Source: Candidatus Accumulibacter similis (GTDB lineage: Bacteria > Pseudomonadota > Gammaproteobacteria > Burkholderiales > Rhodocyclaceae). Taken from it: 64,000 nucleotides of DNA. Both the position numbers and the translations under genes were made by a program. How positions within the stretch are numbered: position 1 is the stretch's first letter; the number at the start of each line of letters is the position of its first letter. The stretch spans positions 4,770,415 through 4,834,414 of the forward strand of contig CP054595.1 of the NCBI GenBank assembly GCA_013347225.1. The letters run 5' to 3'. The notes under the pieces were generated by a model that did no database searches, was not told the origin of the DNA, and was given only the letters and a program-made list of their open reading frames with translations. Below, in pieces: positions 48,368 through 58,229 of this stretch.

Positions 48368-51112
48368 ATGAACAGCTCCAGCGACCCCAGCGGCGAACGG
48401 CCGCCCGATCTCGCCGCGGCGCGACTGGCAGCGACGGCGCACAGCCGCTACCTGCGTCAGTTGCTGGCCGCTCGCCCGCAAGTCGGCGTCTGGCTCGACG
48501 ACCACGCCGAACGCCCGCTCACCGCCGCGCGCATGGGCGCCTTCCTGACCGCCGCCGCGCCGCTGTCCGACGAGGAACTCAAGCGTTGTCTGCGGCAGTT
48601 GCGGCAGCGCGTCATGGCCACCCTGATGGTGCGCGACATCGGTGGCCTCGCACCGTTGTCCGAGGTGGTCGAGACGATGACCGGACTCGCCGACGTCTGC
48701 ACCAACTTCGCGCTCGATTTCCTGCACCGGCAACTCGCCGGGCAGTTCGGCGAGCCGCTCGACGAGCACGGCCGACCGCAGCGACTGCTGGTCATCGGCA
48801 TGGGCAAGCTCGGCGGTCGCGAGCTCAACGTCTCGTCGGATGTCGATTACATCTTCGTCTACCCGGAGGAAGGGCAGACCGGCGGCAGCGGGCGCCGCCT
48901 CGACAACTACGAGTTCTTCCTGCGCCTCGGCAAGCGGCTGATCGGCGCCCTCGGCGATGTCAGCGAGGATGGTCAGGTCTTCCGGGTCGACATGCGGCTG
49001 CGGCCGAACGGCGATTCCGGGGCGCTGGTCGGCTCGCTCGGTTCGCTCGAGAACTACTTCATCGCGCAGGGCCGGGAGTGGGAACGCTACGCCTGGATCA
49101 AGGCGCGGGTGATGAACGAAGGGGCCAATCTGCAGCCGCAGTGGATCGATGCCCTGCAGCGCATCTGCCGCCCGTTCGTCTTCCGCAAGTACCTCGATTT
49201 CGGCGCCATCAATGCGATGCGCGACCTGCACGCGCAGATCCGGCGCGAGGTGGCGCGCCGCGACATGGCCGAGCACATCAAGCTCGGCCCCGGCGGCATC
49301 CGCGAGATCGAGTTCATCGCCCAGGTCTTCCAGCTCATTCGCGGCGGTCGCGACCCGGCCCTGCAGATTCGCCCGACGCTGCGCGTCCTGGCGCTGCTCG
49401 CCGAGCGCCGGCTGCTGCCGGCGGAGAGTGAACGCGAGCTGGCGACGGCCTACGAGTTCCTGCGCCGCCTCGAGCACCGCCTGCAGTACGTCGCCGACGC
49501 GCAGACACATCGTCTGCCGACCGGCGACGACGAGCGCCAGGCGATCGCGACCTCGATGGGCTGCAGCGACTGGACCTCGTTCCTGACGCTGCTCGACGCG
49601 CACCGCGCGGTCGTCGCCCGCCACTTCGAGCAGGTGTTCTCCGAACCCGAGGAAGGGCGGCACCCGCTGGCCGGAATCTGGGACGGCGCGACGGCAGCGG
49701 AGGACAGTCTCGAGCGCCTTTCGGCACTCGGCTTCCGCCAGCCGCAGGCGCTCCTCGAACGGGTGCAGGGTTTCCGCCGCAGCGGGCGCTACCTGCAACT
49801 GCCAGAAAGCAACCGCGAGCGTCTCGACGCCTTGGGGCCGCGGCTGCTCGATGCCGCCGCGGCGACGACGACACCCGACGCGACCTGGCAGCGCGGCCTC
49901 GACTTTCTCGACACGATCAGCCGTCGCGGCGCCTATCTCGCACTCCTGCAGCAGTATCCGCAGGCGCTGAAGAAGCTCGCCGAACTGATTGGCAGCTCGT
50001 CCTGGGCAGCCGATTACCTGACCCGCCACCCGATCCTGCTCGACGAACTGCTCGACTCGCGCATCTTCGACGTCACGACCGACTGGCAGCAGTTTCGCGC
50101 CAACCTGCAGGCGCGCCTGGCGCAGCACGTCGATGACACCGAGCGCGAAATGGACATCCTGCGCGAGACCCACCATGCGCAGGTCTTCCATTTCCTGGCG
50201 CAGGATCTGGCCGGCATGCACACGGTGGAGCACCTCGCCGACCGCCTCAGCGAACTCGCCGACATCATGGTGCAGACGACCCTCGACCTCTGCTGGCAGA
50301 AGCTGAGGCAGCGGCACCCGCGACCCGAGCTGCCGCCGCGATTCGCCGTCATCGCCTATGGCAAGCTCGGCGGCAAGGAACTGGGATTCGCTTCCGATCT
50401 CGATCTCGTCTATCTGCACAACGATCCGGAACGCGACGCCGGCGAACTCTATGCCCGCCTCGGCCAGCGCATGAGCACCTGGATGTCGAGCCAGACCGCT
50501 GCCGGCATGCTCTTCGAGGTGGACCTGCGGCTACGCCCGAACGGCGAGTCGGGAATGCTCGTCTGCCCGGTCGACGCCTTTCGTGACTATCAACTGCACA
50601 ACGCCTGGGTGTGGGAACATCAGGCCCTGACGCGCGCCCGGTTCTGCGCCGGCGACAGGGCTCTCGGCGAGCAGTTCGAAGCCATCCGCATCGAAATCCT
50701 GCGGCAAGCACGCGATCCGGCAAGACTGCGCAGCGAAGTACTGGCCATGCGGCAGCGGATGTTCGAGCAGCACGCCTCGGGCAGCGACGAGTTCTTCGAC
50801 ATCAAGCACGACCGTGGCGGCCTGATAGACGTCGAGTTCATCGTCCAGTACCTGATCCTCGGGCACGCACGACAGCACGCCCCGCTCTGCGGCAATCTCG
50901 GCAACATCGCGCTGCTCGCCATCGCCGCCGAACTCGGACTGATTCCGACCGCAGCCGCAGCCGCGGTGCGCGACGCCTACCGCGACTATCGCCGCATGCA
51001 GCACGTCCTGCGGCTGAATGCCGGCCGCCGGGCGCGCGTCGAACGGGCGACGGTCGGTCGTCGCATCGAGGCGGTACGGGCACTCTGGCAACAGGTGTTC
51101 GAATTGCCGTAG
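48368..51112 (+). CDS. glnE: Glutamine synthetase adenylyltransferase/deadenylase GlnE
   Basis: Controls glutamine synthetase by adding and removing AMP in response to PII and glutamine. The 914-residue protein has two nucleotidyltransferase domains: an N-terminal deadenylase half ('GMGKLGGRELNVSSDVDYIF') and a C-terminal adenylase half ('AYGKLGGKELGFASDLDLVY'), each followed by a helical GlnD-UR-like segment. Start at 48368 (MNSSSDPSG); the open frame upstream to 48311 is less likely. Divergent from yhdP. Confidence 0.96.
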   Translation: MNSSSDPSGERPPDLAAARLAATAHSRYLRQLLAARPQVGVWLDDHAERPLTAARMGAFLTAAAPLSDEELKRCLRQLRQRVMATLMVRDIGGLAPLSEVVETMTGLADVCTNFALDFLHRQLAGQFGEPLDEHGRPQRLLVIGMGKLGGRELNVSSDVDYIFVYPEEGQTGGSGRRLDNYEFFLRLGKRLIGALGDVSEDGQVFRVDMRLRPNGDSGALVGSLGSLENYFIAQGREWERYAWIKARVMNEGANLQPQWIDALQRICRPFVFRKYLDFGAINAMRDLHAQIRREVARRDMAEHIKLGPGGIREIEFIAQVFQLIRGGRDPALQIRPTLRVLALLAERRLLPAESERELATAYEFLRRLEHRLQYVADAQTHRLPTGDDERQAIATSMGCSDWTSFLTLLDAHRAVVARHFEQVFSEPEEGRHPLAGIWDGATAAEDSLERLSALGFRQPQALLERVQGFRRSGRYLQLPESNRERLDALGPRLLDAAAATTTPDATWQRGLDFLDTISRRGAYLALLQQYPQALKKLAELIGSSSWAADYLTRHPILLDELLDSRIFDVTTDWQQFRANLQARLAQHVDDTEREMDILRETHHAQVFHFLAQDLAGMHTVEHLADRLSELADIMVQTTLDLCWQKLRQRHPRPELPPRFAVIAYGKLGGKELGFASDLDLVYLHNDPERDAGELYARLGQRMSTWMSSQTAAGMLFEVDLRLRPNGESGMLVCPVDAFRDYQLHNAWVWEHQALTRARFCAGDRALGEQFEAIRIEILRQARDPARLRSEVLAMRQRMFEQHASGSDEFFDIKHDRGGLIDVEFIVQYLILGHARQHAPLCGNLGNIALLAIAAELGLIPTAAAAAVRDAYRDYRRMQHVLRLNAGRRARVERATVGRRIEAVRALWQQVFELP

Positions 51113-51158
51113 GCATCGGTTATCATCGCTCCCTCCTCGCCAGCGATGAAGGAAGCAC

Positions 51159-52793
51159 ATGCGCCAGAACCTGCCGGTGACCGATGTCGAAACGATGCTG
51201 CCCGAGCACGCGTTCATCTACTCCCGAACCGACCTCAAGGGCGTGATCGTCGAGGCCAATGAAGCCTTCGCCAGCGTCAGCGGCTTCGAGCGCCAGGAAA
51301 TGATCGGCCAGCCACACAACATCGTCCGTCACCCCGACATGCCCGGCGAGGCTTTCGCCGACCTCTGGCGGGAGCTGAAGAGCGGCCGCCCGTGGCGCGC
51401 CATCGTCAAGAATCGGCGCAAGGACGGTGGCTTCTACTGGGTGGTCGCGAATGTCTCACCGGTCCGTGAAAGCGGCCAGGTCGTCGGCTACCAGTCGGTC
51501 CGCAGCCGGCCGACGCGCGCCGAGATCGATGCCGCAGCCACCGCCTACCAGCGGATCCGTCAGGGAGATCAGCGGCTGACCATCGAGCAGGGGCGCGTCG
51601 TGAATCGTCGTGCTGTCGGGATCGCCCGCCTGCTCTCGTTGCCGGTGCAGTTGACCCTGGTCGGCGTCGTCGCCCTGCTCGGCGCGGCCATGCGCCTCGC
51701 CGGAGCGAGCTTGACCGGCGGCGCCGTCGGCACCCTGCTCGACCTGCTGGCAGTCGCTTCTGTCCTCTATGGCCTGTTCTTCCTTTTCGCCTACGTGCCA
51801 CGCCTGCAGGGCGACCTGCGTGGCTTCGCCGACTGGATCGGGCAACTGCTGACCAGCGGCAACCTCCGGCAACGAATCGATTCGCCGCGCAGCGACATCC
51901 TCGGCACTGTCATCCGCCAGACGGACCGCTTCGTGTCCACGGTGCAGGCGACGGTACAGGGCATGGCCGACGTTGCGGCGCAGGTCGGCGACGCAACACG
52001 CGATGTCGGTCGTGGCGTGCAGCAGGTCCAGGAAGCGGCGAGCAAGCAGAACATGGCGACCGCATCGGCAACCACCGCCGTCGATGAAGTGACCGCACTG
52101 ATCGCCCGCGTTGCCGAAAATGCGCGCGCAACGCACGGCGTCGCCAGCCAGACGGGGGGCGTCTCGCGCGCCGGCGCCAGCGAGTCCGAGGAAGCCTGCG
52201 CCGCCATCAGCTGCCTCGCCGAAACGGTCCGCCTGTCGGCCGAACAGGTTGAAACGCTCGGTCAGCGGTCGACCGAGATCAGCCAGATCACCTCGGTGAT
52301 CAAGGAGATCGCCGATCAGACCAACCTGCTGGCGCTGAACGCCGCCATCGAAGCGGCGCGGGCCGGCGAGCAGGGGCGAGGATTCGCGGTGGTCGCCGAT
52401 GAGGTGCGCAAACTGGCCGAACGGACCGGCAAGGCAACGCAACAGATCAGCGACCTGGTCAGCGTCATCCATGCCGAAACCACGACCGCGGTCGATGGCA
52501 TGCGCGCCGGAGCGACGCAGGTCGGCGAGGGGGTTCAACGGGTCACTGCGTCGAAGCAAATCCTGCAGCGGATCAAGGTCGAGATGGACGAGACGATCCG
52601 GCGCGTCGAGGAGATCTCGCAAGCGTCGATCGGCCAGAATGCGGCAATGGCACAACTGGCGGAAAACGTCAGGCAGGTATCGGCGATGACCGGCGCCAGC
52701 GTCTCGCTTGCCTGTCAGACCGACGCGATGGTGCGCGAACTGACGGCGATGGTCGATCGGATGGAAAAGTCGGTCGGCCAGTTCTCGGTCTAG
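51159..52793 (+). CDS. Aer-like PAS-containing methyl-accepting chemotaxis protein
   Basis: A 544-residue energy or redox sensor for taxis. It has an N-terminal PAS domain of Aer type (about 15-120; 'MIGQPHNIVRHPDMPGEAFA', 'DGGFYWVVANVSPVRE'), two hydrophobic segments ('LPVQLTLVGVVALLGAA' and 'LLDLLAVASVLYGLFFLFAY') with almost no periplasmic loop, a HAMP-like linker, and an MCP signalling hairpin with the tip 'IADQTNLLALNAAIEAARAG'. No classic methylation-site or CheR pentapeptide tail is seen. It is alone; GGAAG precedes the ATG. FAD binding is inferred from the Aer resemblance. Confidence 0.93.
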   Translation: MRQNLPVTDVETMLPEHAFIYSRTDLKGVIVEANEAFASVSGFERQEMIGQPHNIVRHPDMPGEAFADLWRELKSGRPWRAIVKNRRKDGGFYWVVANVSPVRESGQVVGYQSVRSRPTRAEIDAAATAYQRIRQGDQRLTIEQGRVVNRRAVGIARLLSLPVQLTLVGVVALLGAAMRLAGASLTGGAVGTLLDLLAVASVLYGLFFLFAYVPRLQGDLRGFADWIGQLLTSGNLRQRIDSPRSDILGTVIRQTDRFVSTVQATVQGMADVAAQVGDATRDVGRGVQQVQEAASKQNMATASATTAVDEVTALIARVAENARATHGVASQTGGVSRAGASESEEACAAISCLAETVRLSAEQVETLGQRSTEISQITSVIKEIADQTNLLALNAAIEAARAGEQGRGFAVVADEVRKLAERTGKATQQISDLVSVIHAETTTAVDGMRAGATQVGEGVQRVTASKQILQRIKVEMDETIRRVEEISQASIGQNAAMAQLAENVRQVSAMTGASVSLACQTDAMVRELTAMVDRMEKSVGQFSV

Positions 52794-52861
52794 CAGGACA
52801 GTCGGCACCCCTGCGGCCACTGCGGTTCCCCTGCCGCCAGGCCGGCTTGGCCGGCGGCTGC

Positions 52862-54226
52862 TCAGCCGTTTCTGTTGCCCACTTCGTCCGCCAGTCCAGC
52901 AAAGGCGAGAATCCACTCGAGAGCCTCGATCTGGCACCGGTTGACCGTGGCGAGATCGTGGCCGCAAGCTGCGGCCAGCGTCTCGATCGACGCCTGGTCA
53001 CCGCCTTCGCAGGCGATGGCCAGCTCGAGGTAAGGCGCTTGCCTGCCGCTGCGCCGCAACAGCGCGTCCGTCACCTCTGCCGGCAGGCTGAAGTTCTCGA
53101 GCGCCCGCGGCATGGTCATCGCAAAGATTCGGTCGATCATCGACAGGACGCCGACGATGAAGAAATCGCGGCGTTCGCTTTCCGGCACCTGGCTGCCGGC
53201 GAGAAGCTCCATGAAACGGCCGCGGACCAGGGCCGCCTCACGCCAGGCATGCTCCATCGGGTGCCTGTCTTCCGGCCGCTGGCTCGAAAAGAGCAGCAGC
53301 GTCGCCCAGCGGTACAGTTCGTCGTAGCCGAGATAGGCGATCGCCTGCTTCAGATCCCGGATCGGACTGCGCAGCCGGAAAGCCGGTGAATTGACGACCC
53401 GCAGCAGACGCAGGACCAGGGTCGGATCTGCCCAGGCCCTTTCTGCCAGTTCGTCGGGACTGGCCTGTCGCCCTATCGCGTTGAGCAGTTCCATCGCCGC
53501 GACCCTGTACGGCGGTACGACGACATTGCCTTCCGTCCGCTCGCCGCAGCCGACGAACCCACCATGAAAGTAGGTGAAGCGCAGAAGCCGGCAAGCAGCA
53601 TACATCTCGAGAAAGTGGATGTGCATGGCCACCAGGGGCTTGTCCTCGAGCCGGCCTGCCAGTCGTCGCTGGACGTCCAGGAGATCCGGCGGCGCGAGGC
53701 GCCCGGCATCGACCACGATGTAGTCCGCCAGCGCCGCAAGCCGCTCGTCGCTGCCGAGCAGTTCCTGCGCGCAGCCGAGAGAAAAACCCATCTCGCGCAG
53801 GCGGGACATACCCGCAAAGAGCTTCTCCTCCTCGCCTGCCTGCCCCTCCTGATGCCACGCAATGTGGAGAACAACGTTGCGCCGCGGCAGCGCGGACAGC
53901 GCCGGATGCTCGAGAACGCTGATGTCCACCGGCAGAAAGACCAGGCGCTGCGCGAGCAGCGCCTCCAGCCTGGCCTGCACGAAGTGCCAGAGAAGAGCCG
54001 CCGCGAACAGCCGGCGCGCGGGTGCCTGCCACGGTGTCGCGTGCACCGGCCGCGGCCTCTCTACGGACAGTTCATGGGCGACGACTCGCTGCTCGCGATC
54101 GAGGATCGGGCGATGGTGCAGGTAGTTGCCCGGCACCATGCCGACGGCGGGCGATGGCGACGGTGGTGCAGCAACGGGCGGTTGCACCGGCCGCGGACGA
54201 AACAGGGACAGCAGGCTCTTGAACAC
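52862..54226 (-). CDS. HDOD-domain signalling protein with degenerate EAL-like N-terminus
   Basis: A 454-residue protein of the YuxH type. The N-terminal half resembles an EAL phosphodiesterase ('YLHHRPILDREQRVVAHELS') but lacks the catalytic Glu-Ala-Leu residues, so it is probably inactive. The C-terminal half is an HDOD domain ('PTLVLRLLRVVNSPAFRLRS', 'LKQAIAYLGYDELYRWATLL', about 255-400). It starts with GTG at 54226, one base after the stop of the alpha-glucosidase, making it the fourth member of that operon. A c-di-GMP or stress-signalling role is inferred. Confidence 0.88.
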   Translation of the reverse strand: MFKSLLSLFRPRPVQPPVAAPPSPSPAVGMVPGNYLHHRPILDREQRVVAHELSVERPRPVHATPWQAPARRLFAAALLWHFVQARLEALLAQRLVFLPVDISVLEHPALSALPRRNVVLHIAWHQEGQAGEEEKLFAGMSRLREMGFSLGCAQELLGSDERLAALADYIVVDAGRLAPPDLLDVQRRLAGRLEDKPLVAMHIHFLEMYAACRLLRFTYFHGGFVGCGERTEGNVVVPPYRVAAMELLNAIGRQASPDELAERAWADPTLVLRLLRVVNSPAFRLRSPIRDLKQAIAYLGYDELYRWATLLLFSSQRPEDRHPMEHAWREAALVRGRFMELLAGSQVPESERRDFFIVGVLSMIDRIFAMTMPRALENFSLPAEVTDALLRRSGRQAPYLELAIACEGGDQASIETLAAACGHDLATVNRCQIEALEWILAFAGLADEVGNRNG

Positions 54227-54227
54227 G

Positions 54228-55877
54228 TCAACCGCCAGACAGCACCGACCGGGAAACGCGGCTGCCGGCAGGAAGCCGCAGCACCATGCCTTCGTCTGGT
54301 TCGAGGACCAGTTGCGCCAGGCTGAGCCTCCTGGGCGCCGTCATCGCCGTTGACAGCAGGAGGTCGGCCGCAGCGTCGGACAGCGGCAGCGCCGGGCGCC
54401 GACGCTCGGCGCCGAAGTTGAGCAGCACGAGCAACGTGCTGCCCCGATCGCCGCGCAGGTAGGCGAAGACGTCCGGCTGGTCGGCGTCGAGCGACTGGTA
54501 GAAACCGCTGGCGAGCGCCGGTTCGGCTCGCCGCAGTGCGGTCATGGCGCGGAAGAACCCGAGCGGCGAGGCCGGATCGGCCGCTTGGCTGGCAACGTTG
54601 CGCGTGCTGCAATCCGCTGCCAGCGGCAGCCAGGAACGGACCCCGGCGGCCGCAAAACCGGCATTCGCCGAGGCATCCCACTGCATCGGCGTGCGCTGCG
54701 GGTCGCGGCCGACGAGATGCGCGATTTCGGGCTGCCTGAGTGCCGGCGGATCCTGCATCAGTGTCAGTGGCAGCGGCACGTCGAGCATGCCGATCTCGTC
54801 GCCGTAATAGCAGGTTGGCGTGCCGCGCAGCGTCAGCAGCAGCATGTTGGCGACCCGCGCCTGAGACAACCCGACACGGGTCGCCAGCCGCTTCTGGTCG
54901 TGATTGCCGAGCACCCAATTGGGCCACGCGTGCACGGGCAGCAGCGCCTCGTACTCGTCCACCACGCGGCGGATGACGGCGGCGTCCCAGGGGGCGCGGA
55001 TGAGCTGGAAGTTGAATGGCAGGTGGCACTCCGCGCCGTCCTCATTGCCGTAGTAGCGGACCAACTCGGCATTCGGCAGGTAGAGTTCGCCGATCATCAG
55101 GCGGTCGTCCCAGCCGTCGAGAAACGCCCGCATCTGGCGGATCAGGCCATGTACTTCGGGAAGGTTGGCCGTGTGCACGTGCAGCAGGCTCTGGTACTCG
55201 CGAATTCCGTTCCAGGCTGGGTTCGCCGGTTCATCACGGAACAGCGGGTCCTTCAGGAGCATGCCGATGACGTCGACACGGAAGCCATCGACCCCCTTGT
55301 CGAGCCAGAAACGCATGCAGTCGAGCATCGCCGGCAGGACTTCGGGGTGACGATGGTTCAGTTCCGGCTGTTGCGGCAGGAACTGGTGCATGTAGTACTG
55401 TCCGCTGCCTTCGTCGAAGGTCCAGGCCGGGCCGCCGAAGTGGCTCAGCCAGTTGTTCGGCGGTCCGCCATCGGGCGCCGGGTCGCGCCAGATGTACCAC
55501 GCACGCCGCGGGTCGTCGCGGCTACTGCGGCTGGCGATGAACCAGGGATGCCGATGTGAGCTGTGATTGGGAACCAGGTCGAGAACAAGCCGCATGCCAC
55601 GCCGGTGCACCTCGGCCAGCAGGCGGTCGAAGTCGGCCATGCTGCCGAAGAGGGGATCGATGGCACAGTAGTCGGCGACGTCGTAACCGAAGTCATGCAT
55701 CGGTGAGGGATAGATCGGTGACAGCCAGATGATGTCGACGTTGAGACCGTGCAGGTAATCCAGGCGGGCGATGATCCCCGCCAGGTCGCCCACGCCATCG
55801 CCGTTGCTGTCCTGGAACGAGCGCGGGTAGACTTGGTAAATGATGCCGCGCTGCCACCAGCTGGCGGCAGCGCTCAT
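54228..55877 (-). CDS. GH13 alpha-glucosidase / oligo-1,6-glucosidase-like
   Basis: A 549-residue cytosolic glycoside hydrolase. The GH13 regions are present: 'LDLVPNHSSHRHPWF', GFRVDVIG with nucleophile Asp202, acid/base Glu in 'RLMIGELYLPNAELV', and GNHDQKRL with the third Asp. The family typically splits alpha-1,4 or alpha-1,6 glucosides; trehalose or sucrose hydrolysis is an alternative. The ATG at 55877 overlaps the patB stop (ATGA). No sugar transporter is nearby. Confidence 0.93.
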   Translation of the reverse strand: MSAAASWWQRGIIYQVYPRSFQDSNGDGVGDLAGIIARLDYLHGLNVDIIWLSPIYPSPMHDFGYDVADYCAIDPLFGSMADFDRLLAEVHRRGMRLVLDLVPNHSSHRHPWFIASRSSRDDPRRAWYIWRDPAPDGGPPNNWLSHFGGPAWTFDEGSGQYYMHQFLPQQPELNHRHPEVLPAMLDCMRFWLDKGVDGFRVDVIGMLLKDPLFRDEPANPAWNGIREYQSLLHVHTANLPEVHGLIRQMRAFLDGWDDRLMIGELYLPNAELVRYYGNEDGAECHLPFNFQLIRAPWDAAVIRRVVDEYEALLPVHAWPNWVLGNHDQKRLATRVGLSQARVANMLLLTLRGTPTCYYGDEIGMLDVPLPLTLMQDPPALRQPEIAHLVGRDPQRTPMQWDASANAGFAAAGVRSWLPLAADCSTRNVASQAADPASPLGFFRAMTALRRAEPALASGFYQSLDADQPDVFAYLRGDRGSTLLVLLNFGAERRRPALPLSDAAADLLLSTAMTAPRRLSLAQLVLEPDEGMVLRLPAGSRVSRSVLSGG

Positions 55878-57040
55878 GGCCGAGCGGCGGCCTGGCAGGC
55901 AGCAGCCATACGGTCCAGGGCAGTGGCGAGCGTCGACCGCGGGCAGCCGAAATTCAGTCGGACCCAGCCCGCCAGGCCAAATTCGGCGCCGCTCGACAGT
56001 CCGACCCCGGCTTCCTCGAAACAGGCCGCTGGGTCGGTCACGGCGAGACCGCGGGCGTCGATCCACGCCAGGTAGGTCGCCTCGACATGGCTCATGGCAA
56101 GACCGGGCATCGAGCGCACGGCGGCTTCAACGGCGTCGCGGTTGTGGCGCAGCGCAACGAGCAGGGCGCGCTGCCAGTCGTCGCAGTCGCGATAGGCGGC
56201 TTCGCATGCAGCGAGGCCGAGCACATTGACGTGCGGCACGATCCCGCGCATGGCGGCGCTGAAACGGCGACGCAAGGCCGGGTCGGCGATGACCGCGAAG
56301 GCACAGCCGAGACCGGGAATGTTCCAGGTCTTGGAGGGCGCCATGAGCGTGATCGTCCGCCGCGCGACCTCGTCGCCGAGCATCGCCAGCGGCAGGTGGC
56401 GGCGATGCTCGTCGAGCACAAGCCCGCAGTGAATCTCGTCGGAGCAGACGATGAGGTCGTTGCGCAGGCTGAAGGCAGCGATCTGCTCGAGTTCCTGCCG
56501 CTGCCACGCGCGGCCGACCGGGTTGTGCGGATGGCAGAGCAACAGCAGCCGGCTACCCGGCAGCACCGCGTCCTGCAGCGCCGCGAAGTCGAACACCCAG
56601 CGCTCGTCAACCTGGCACAGTGCCGCGGTCGTCAGCCGCCGGCCTGAGAGGCGCGGAGCGCTGAGAAATGGCGGATAGACCGGCGTCGCCGTCACGACGT
56701 CACCGTCGACGGCGCGGCAGGCGACGTTGAGCCCACTCACCAGTCCGGGCAGCCAGAGCAGCCACTCTGCCTCGACGTGCCAGCCGTATTCGCGCCGCAG
56801 GTTGCCGATCACGGCTTCGTAAAGCCCCGGCATCGGCTCCGCATAGCCGAAGCAGCCGTGCGCGACGCGTCGCTCCAGCGCGGCGATGATCGCCGGCGGC
56901 GCGGCGAAGTCCATGTCGGCGACCCACAGCGGCAGCACGTCGCGCCCGGCGTAGCGGTTCCACTTCAGCGAATCGCCACGCGAGCGGTCGACGACGCGCT
57001 CGAAGGCATGAGCCGGCACGTCGACAGCGCGGCCGCTCAC
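55874..57040 (-). CDS. patB: PatB/MalY-type PLP-dependent C-S lyase/aminotransferase
   Basis: A 388-residue fold-type I PLP enzyme. The Schiff-base Lys is Lys237 in 'LMAPSKTWNIPGLGCAF'; the PLP-binding region includes 'LCHPHNPVGRAW' and 'VCSDEIHCGLVLDEHRR'. PatB/MalY enzymes cleave cystathionine or other cysteine S-conjugates. The GTG at 57040 overlaps the cysK stop (GTGA) and gives the proper start VSGRAVDVPAHAFERVVDR; the open frame upstream lies within cysK. Coupled to cysK, so sulfur amino acid turnover is likely. Confidence 0.9.
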   Translation of the reverse strand: MSGRAVDVPAHAFERVVDRSRGDSLKWNRYAGRDVLPLWVADMDFAAPPAIIAALERRVAHGCFGYAEPMPGLYEAVIGNLRREYGWHVEAEWLLWLPGLVSGLNVACRAVDGDVVTATPVYPPFLSAPRLSGRRLTTAALCQVDERWVFDFAALQDAVLPGSRLLLLCHPHNPVGRAWQRQELEQIAAFSLRNDLIVCSDEIHCGLVLDEHRRHLPLAMLGDEVARRTITLMAPSKTWNIPGLGCAFAVIADPALRRRFSAAMRGIVPHVNVLGLAACEAAYRDCDDWQRALLVALRHNRDAVEAAVRSMPGLAMSHVEATYLAWIDARGLAVTDPAACFEEAGVGLSSGAEFGLAGWVRLNFGCPRSTLATALDRMAAACQAAARP

Positions 57041-57975
57041 ACTTCGAGATGCGCGTAGAGTTGGGTCGTCAGGTAGCGCTCGCCGAAAGAGGGAACGATC
57101 ACCACCGTCAGCTTGCCGGCGTTCTCTGGCCGGCGAGCGACGGCGAGCGCCGCCCAGACGGCAGCGCCGGAGGAGATGCCCACGAGCAGACCTTCCTCGG
57201 TTGCCATCCGGCGGGCGATGGCGAACGCATCGTCGGCACCGACCCGCTGCACTTCGTCGTAGATGCTGGTGTTGAGCACGCCGGGGACGAAACCGGCGCC
57301 GATTCCCTGGATTGGATGCGGACCCTTGGTGCCGCCCGAGAGTACCGGCGATGCTTCCGGCTCGACGGCGATGACCTGCAGCCCCGGCTTTCTCGCCTTG
57401 AGCACTTCGCCGACGCCGGTGATGGTGCCGCCGGTGCCGACACCGGCGACGAAGATGTCCACCTGGCCGTCGGTGTCGCGCCACACCTCCTCGGCCGTGG
57501 TCGCACGATGGATCGCGGGATTGGCCGGATTCTCGAACTGCTGCGGGATGAAGTAGCGCGTGTCGCTGGCCGCCATTTCCTCGGCGCGACGTATCGCGCC
57601 ACCCATGCCGTCAGGCCCCGGTGTCAGCACGAGTTCGGCGCCGTAGGCGCGGAGCAGCAGACGACGTTCGCGGCTCATGGTTTCCGGCATCACGAAGCAG
57701 CACCTGATGCCGCGCGCGGCGCAGACCATCGCCAGTCCGATGCCGGTGTTGCCGGAAGTGGGCTCGAGCACCACCGTCTCCGGACCAATGCGACCGCTCG
57801 CCTGCGCCGCGTCGATCATGGCGACCGCGATCCGGTCCTTGACACTGTGAGCGGGATTGTAGAACTCGAGCTTGACGCAGATGCTGCCGTCAATCCCTTC
57901 AGTCAGGCGGTTGAGCCTGACCAGCGGCGTGTTGCCGACCAGTTCGGTGACGTTTCCGGCGATGTTCATGGGCAT
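57037..57975 (-). CDS. cysK: Cysteine synthase (O-acetylserine sulfhydrylase)
   Basis: A PLP enzyme of 312 residues that makes cysteine from O-acetylserine and sulfide. Lys46 in 'EFYNPAHSVKDRIAVAMI' binds PLP; the substrate loop is 'EPTSGNTGIGLAMVCAARGI' and the phosphate-binding loop 'GVGTGGTITGVGEVLKA'. Start MPMNIAGNVTELVGNTPLVR at 57975 has GAGGAG upstream. First gene of cysK-patB-alpha-glucosidase-HDOD. CysM is the alternative, but length and sequence favour CysK. Confidence 0.95.
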   Translation of the reverse strand: MPMNIAGNVTELVGNTPLVRLNRLTEGIDGSICVKLEFYNPAHSVKDRIAVAMIDAAQASGRIGPETVVLEPTSGNTGIGLAMVCAARGIRCCFVMPETMSRERRLLLRAYGAELVLTPGPDGMGGAIRRAEEMAASDTRYFIPQQFENPANPAIHRATTAEEVWRDTDGQVDIFVAGVGTGGTITGVGEVLKARKPGLQVIAVEPEASPVLSGGTKGPHPIQGIGAGFVPGVLNTSIYDEVQRVGADDAFAIARRMATEEGLLVGISSGAAVWAALAVARRPENAGKLTVVIVPSFGERYLTTQLYAHLEV

Positions 57976-58229
57976 GTTGGCTTGCTCCTCGGAAGTGATC
58001 GACGATCGACCGGCCCGGGCTGCGATGGTGGGATCGGCAGGACCGGCGACGGTCGCAGGCTCTCGCCGCAGTCTATGCGGGAAAGCCGGTTGACCGCAAG
58101 CGAATGGACCTGCCGCAACCCGGCGCAGCGCGGCCACAGCCCCGACGGTTGGCGCCGGCGCCGTCCGCCACTATCTGGGCGACCCTGACCGGCGAGGTGA
58201 CGGCGGCCGTCCCGGCTGCCGGCGCGCAG

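Noticed and set aside
43857..48371. A 1504-codon open frame on the plus strand opposite yhdP
   Set aside because: It is exactly antisense to the well-supported yhdP and nitrilase genes; long antisense frames are common in GC-rich DNA and the translation has no domain.
48182..50419. A 745-codon minus-strand open frame opposite glnE
   Set aside because: Antisense shadow of glnE; no ribosome-binding context or domain.
52794..52861. GCCGGC-TTG-GCCGGC repeat after the chemoreceptor gene as a terminator
   Set aside because: Short, self-palindromic GC repeat without a T-run; not distinguishable from background in this GC-rich sequence.
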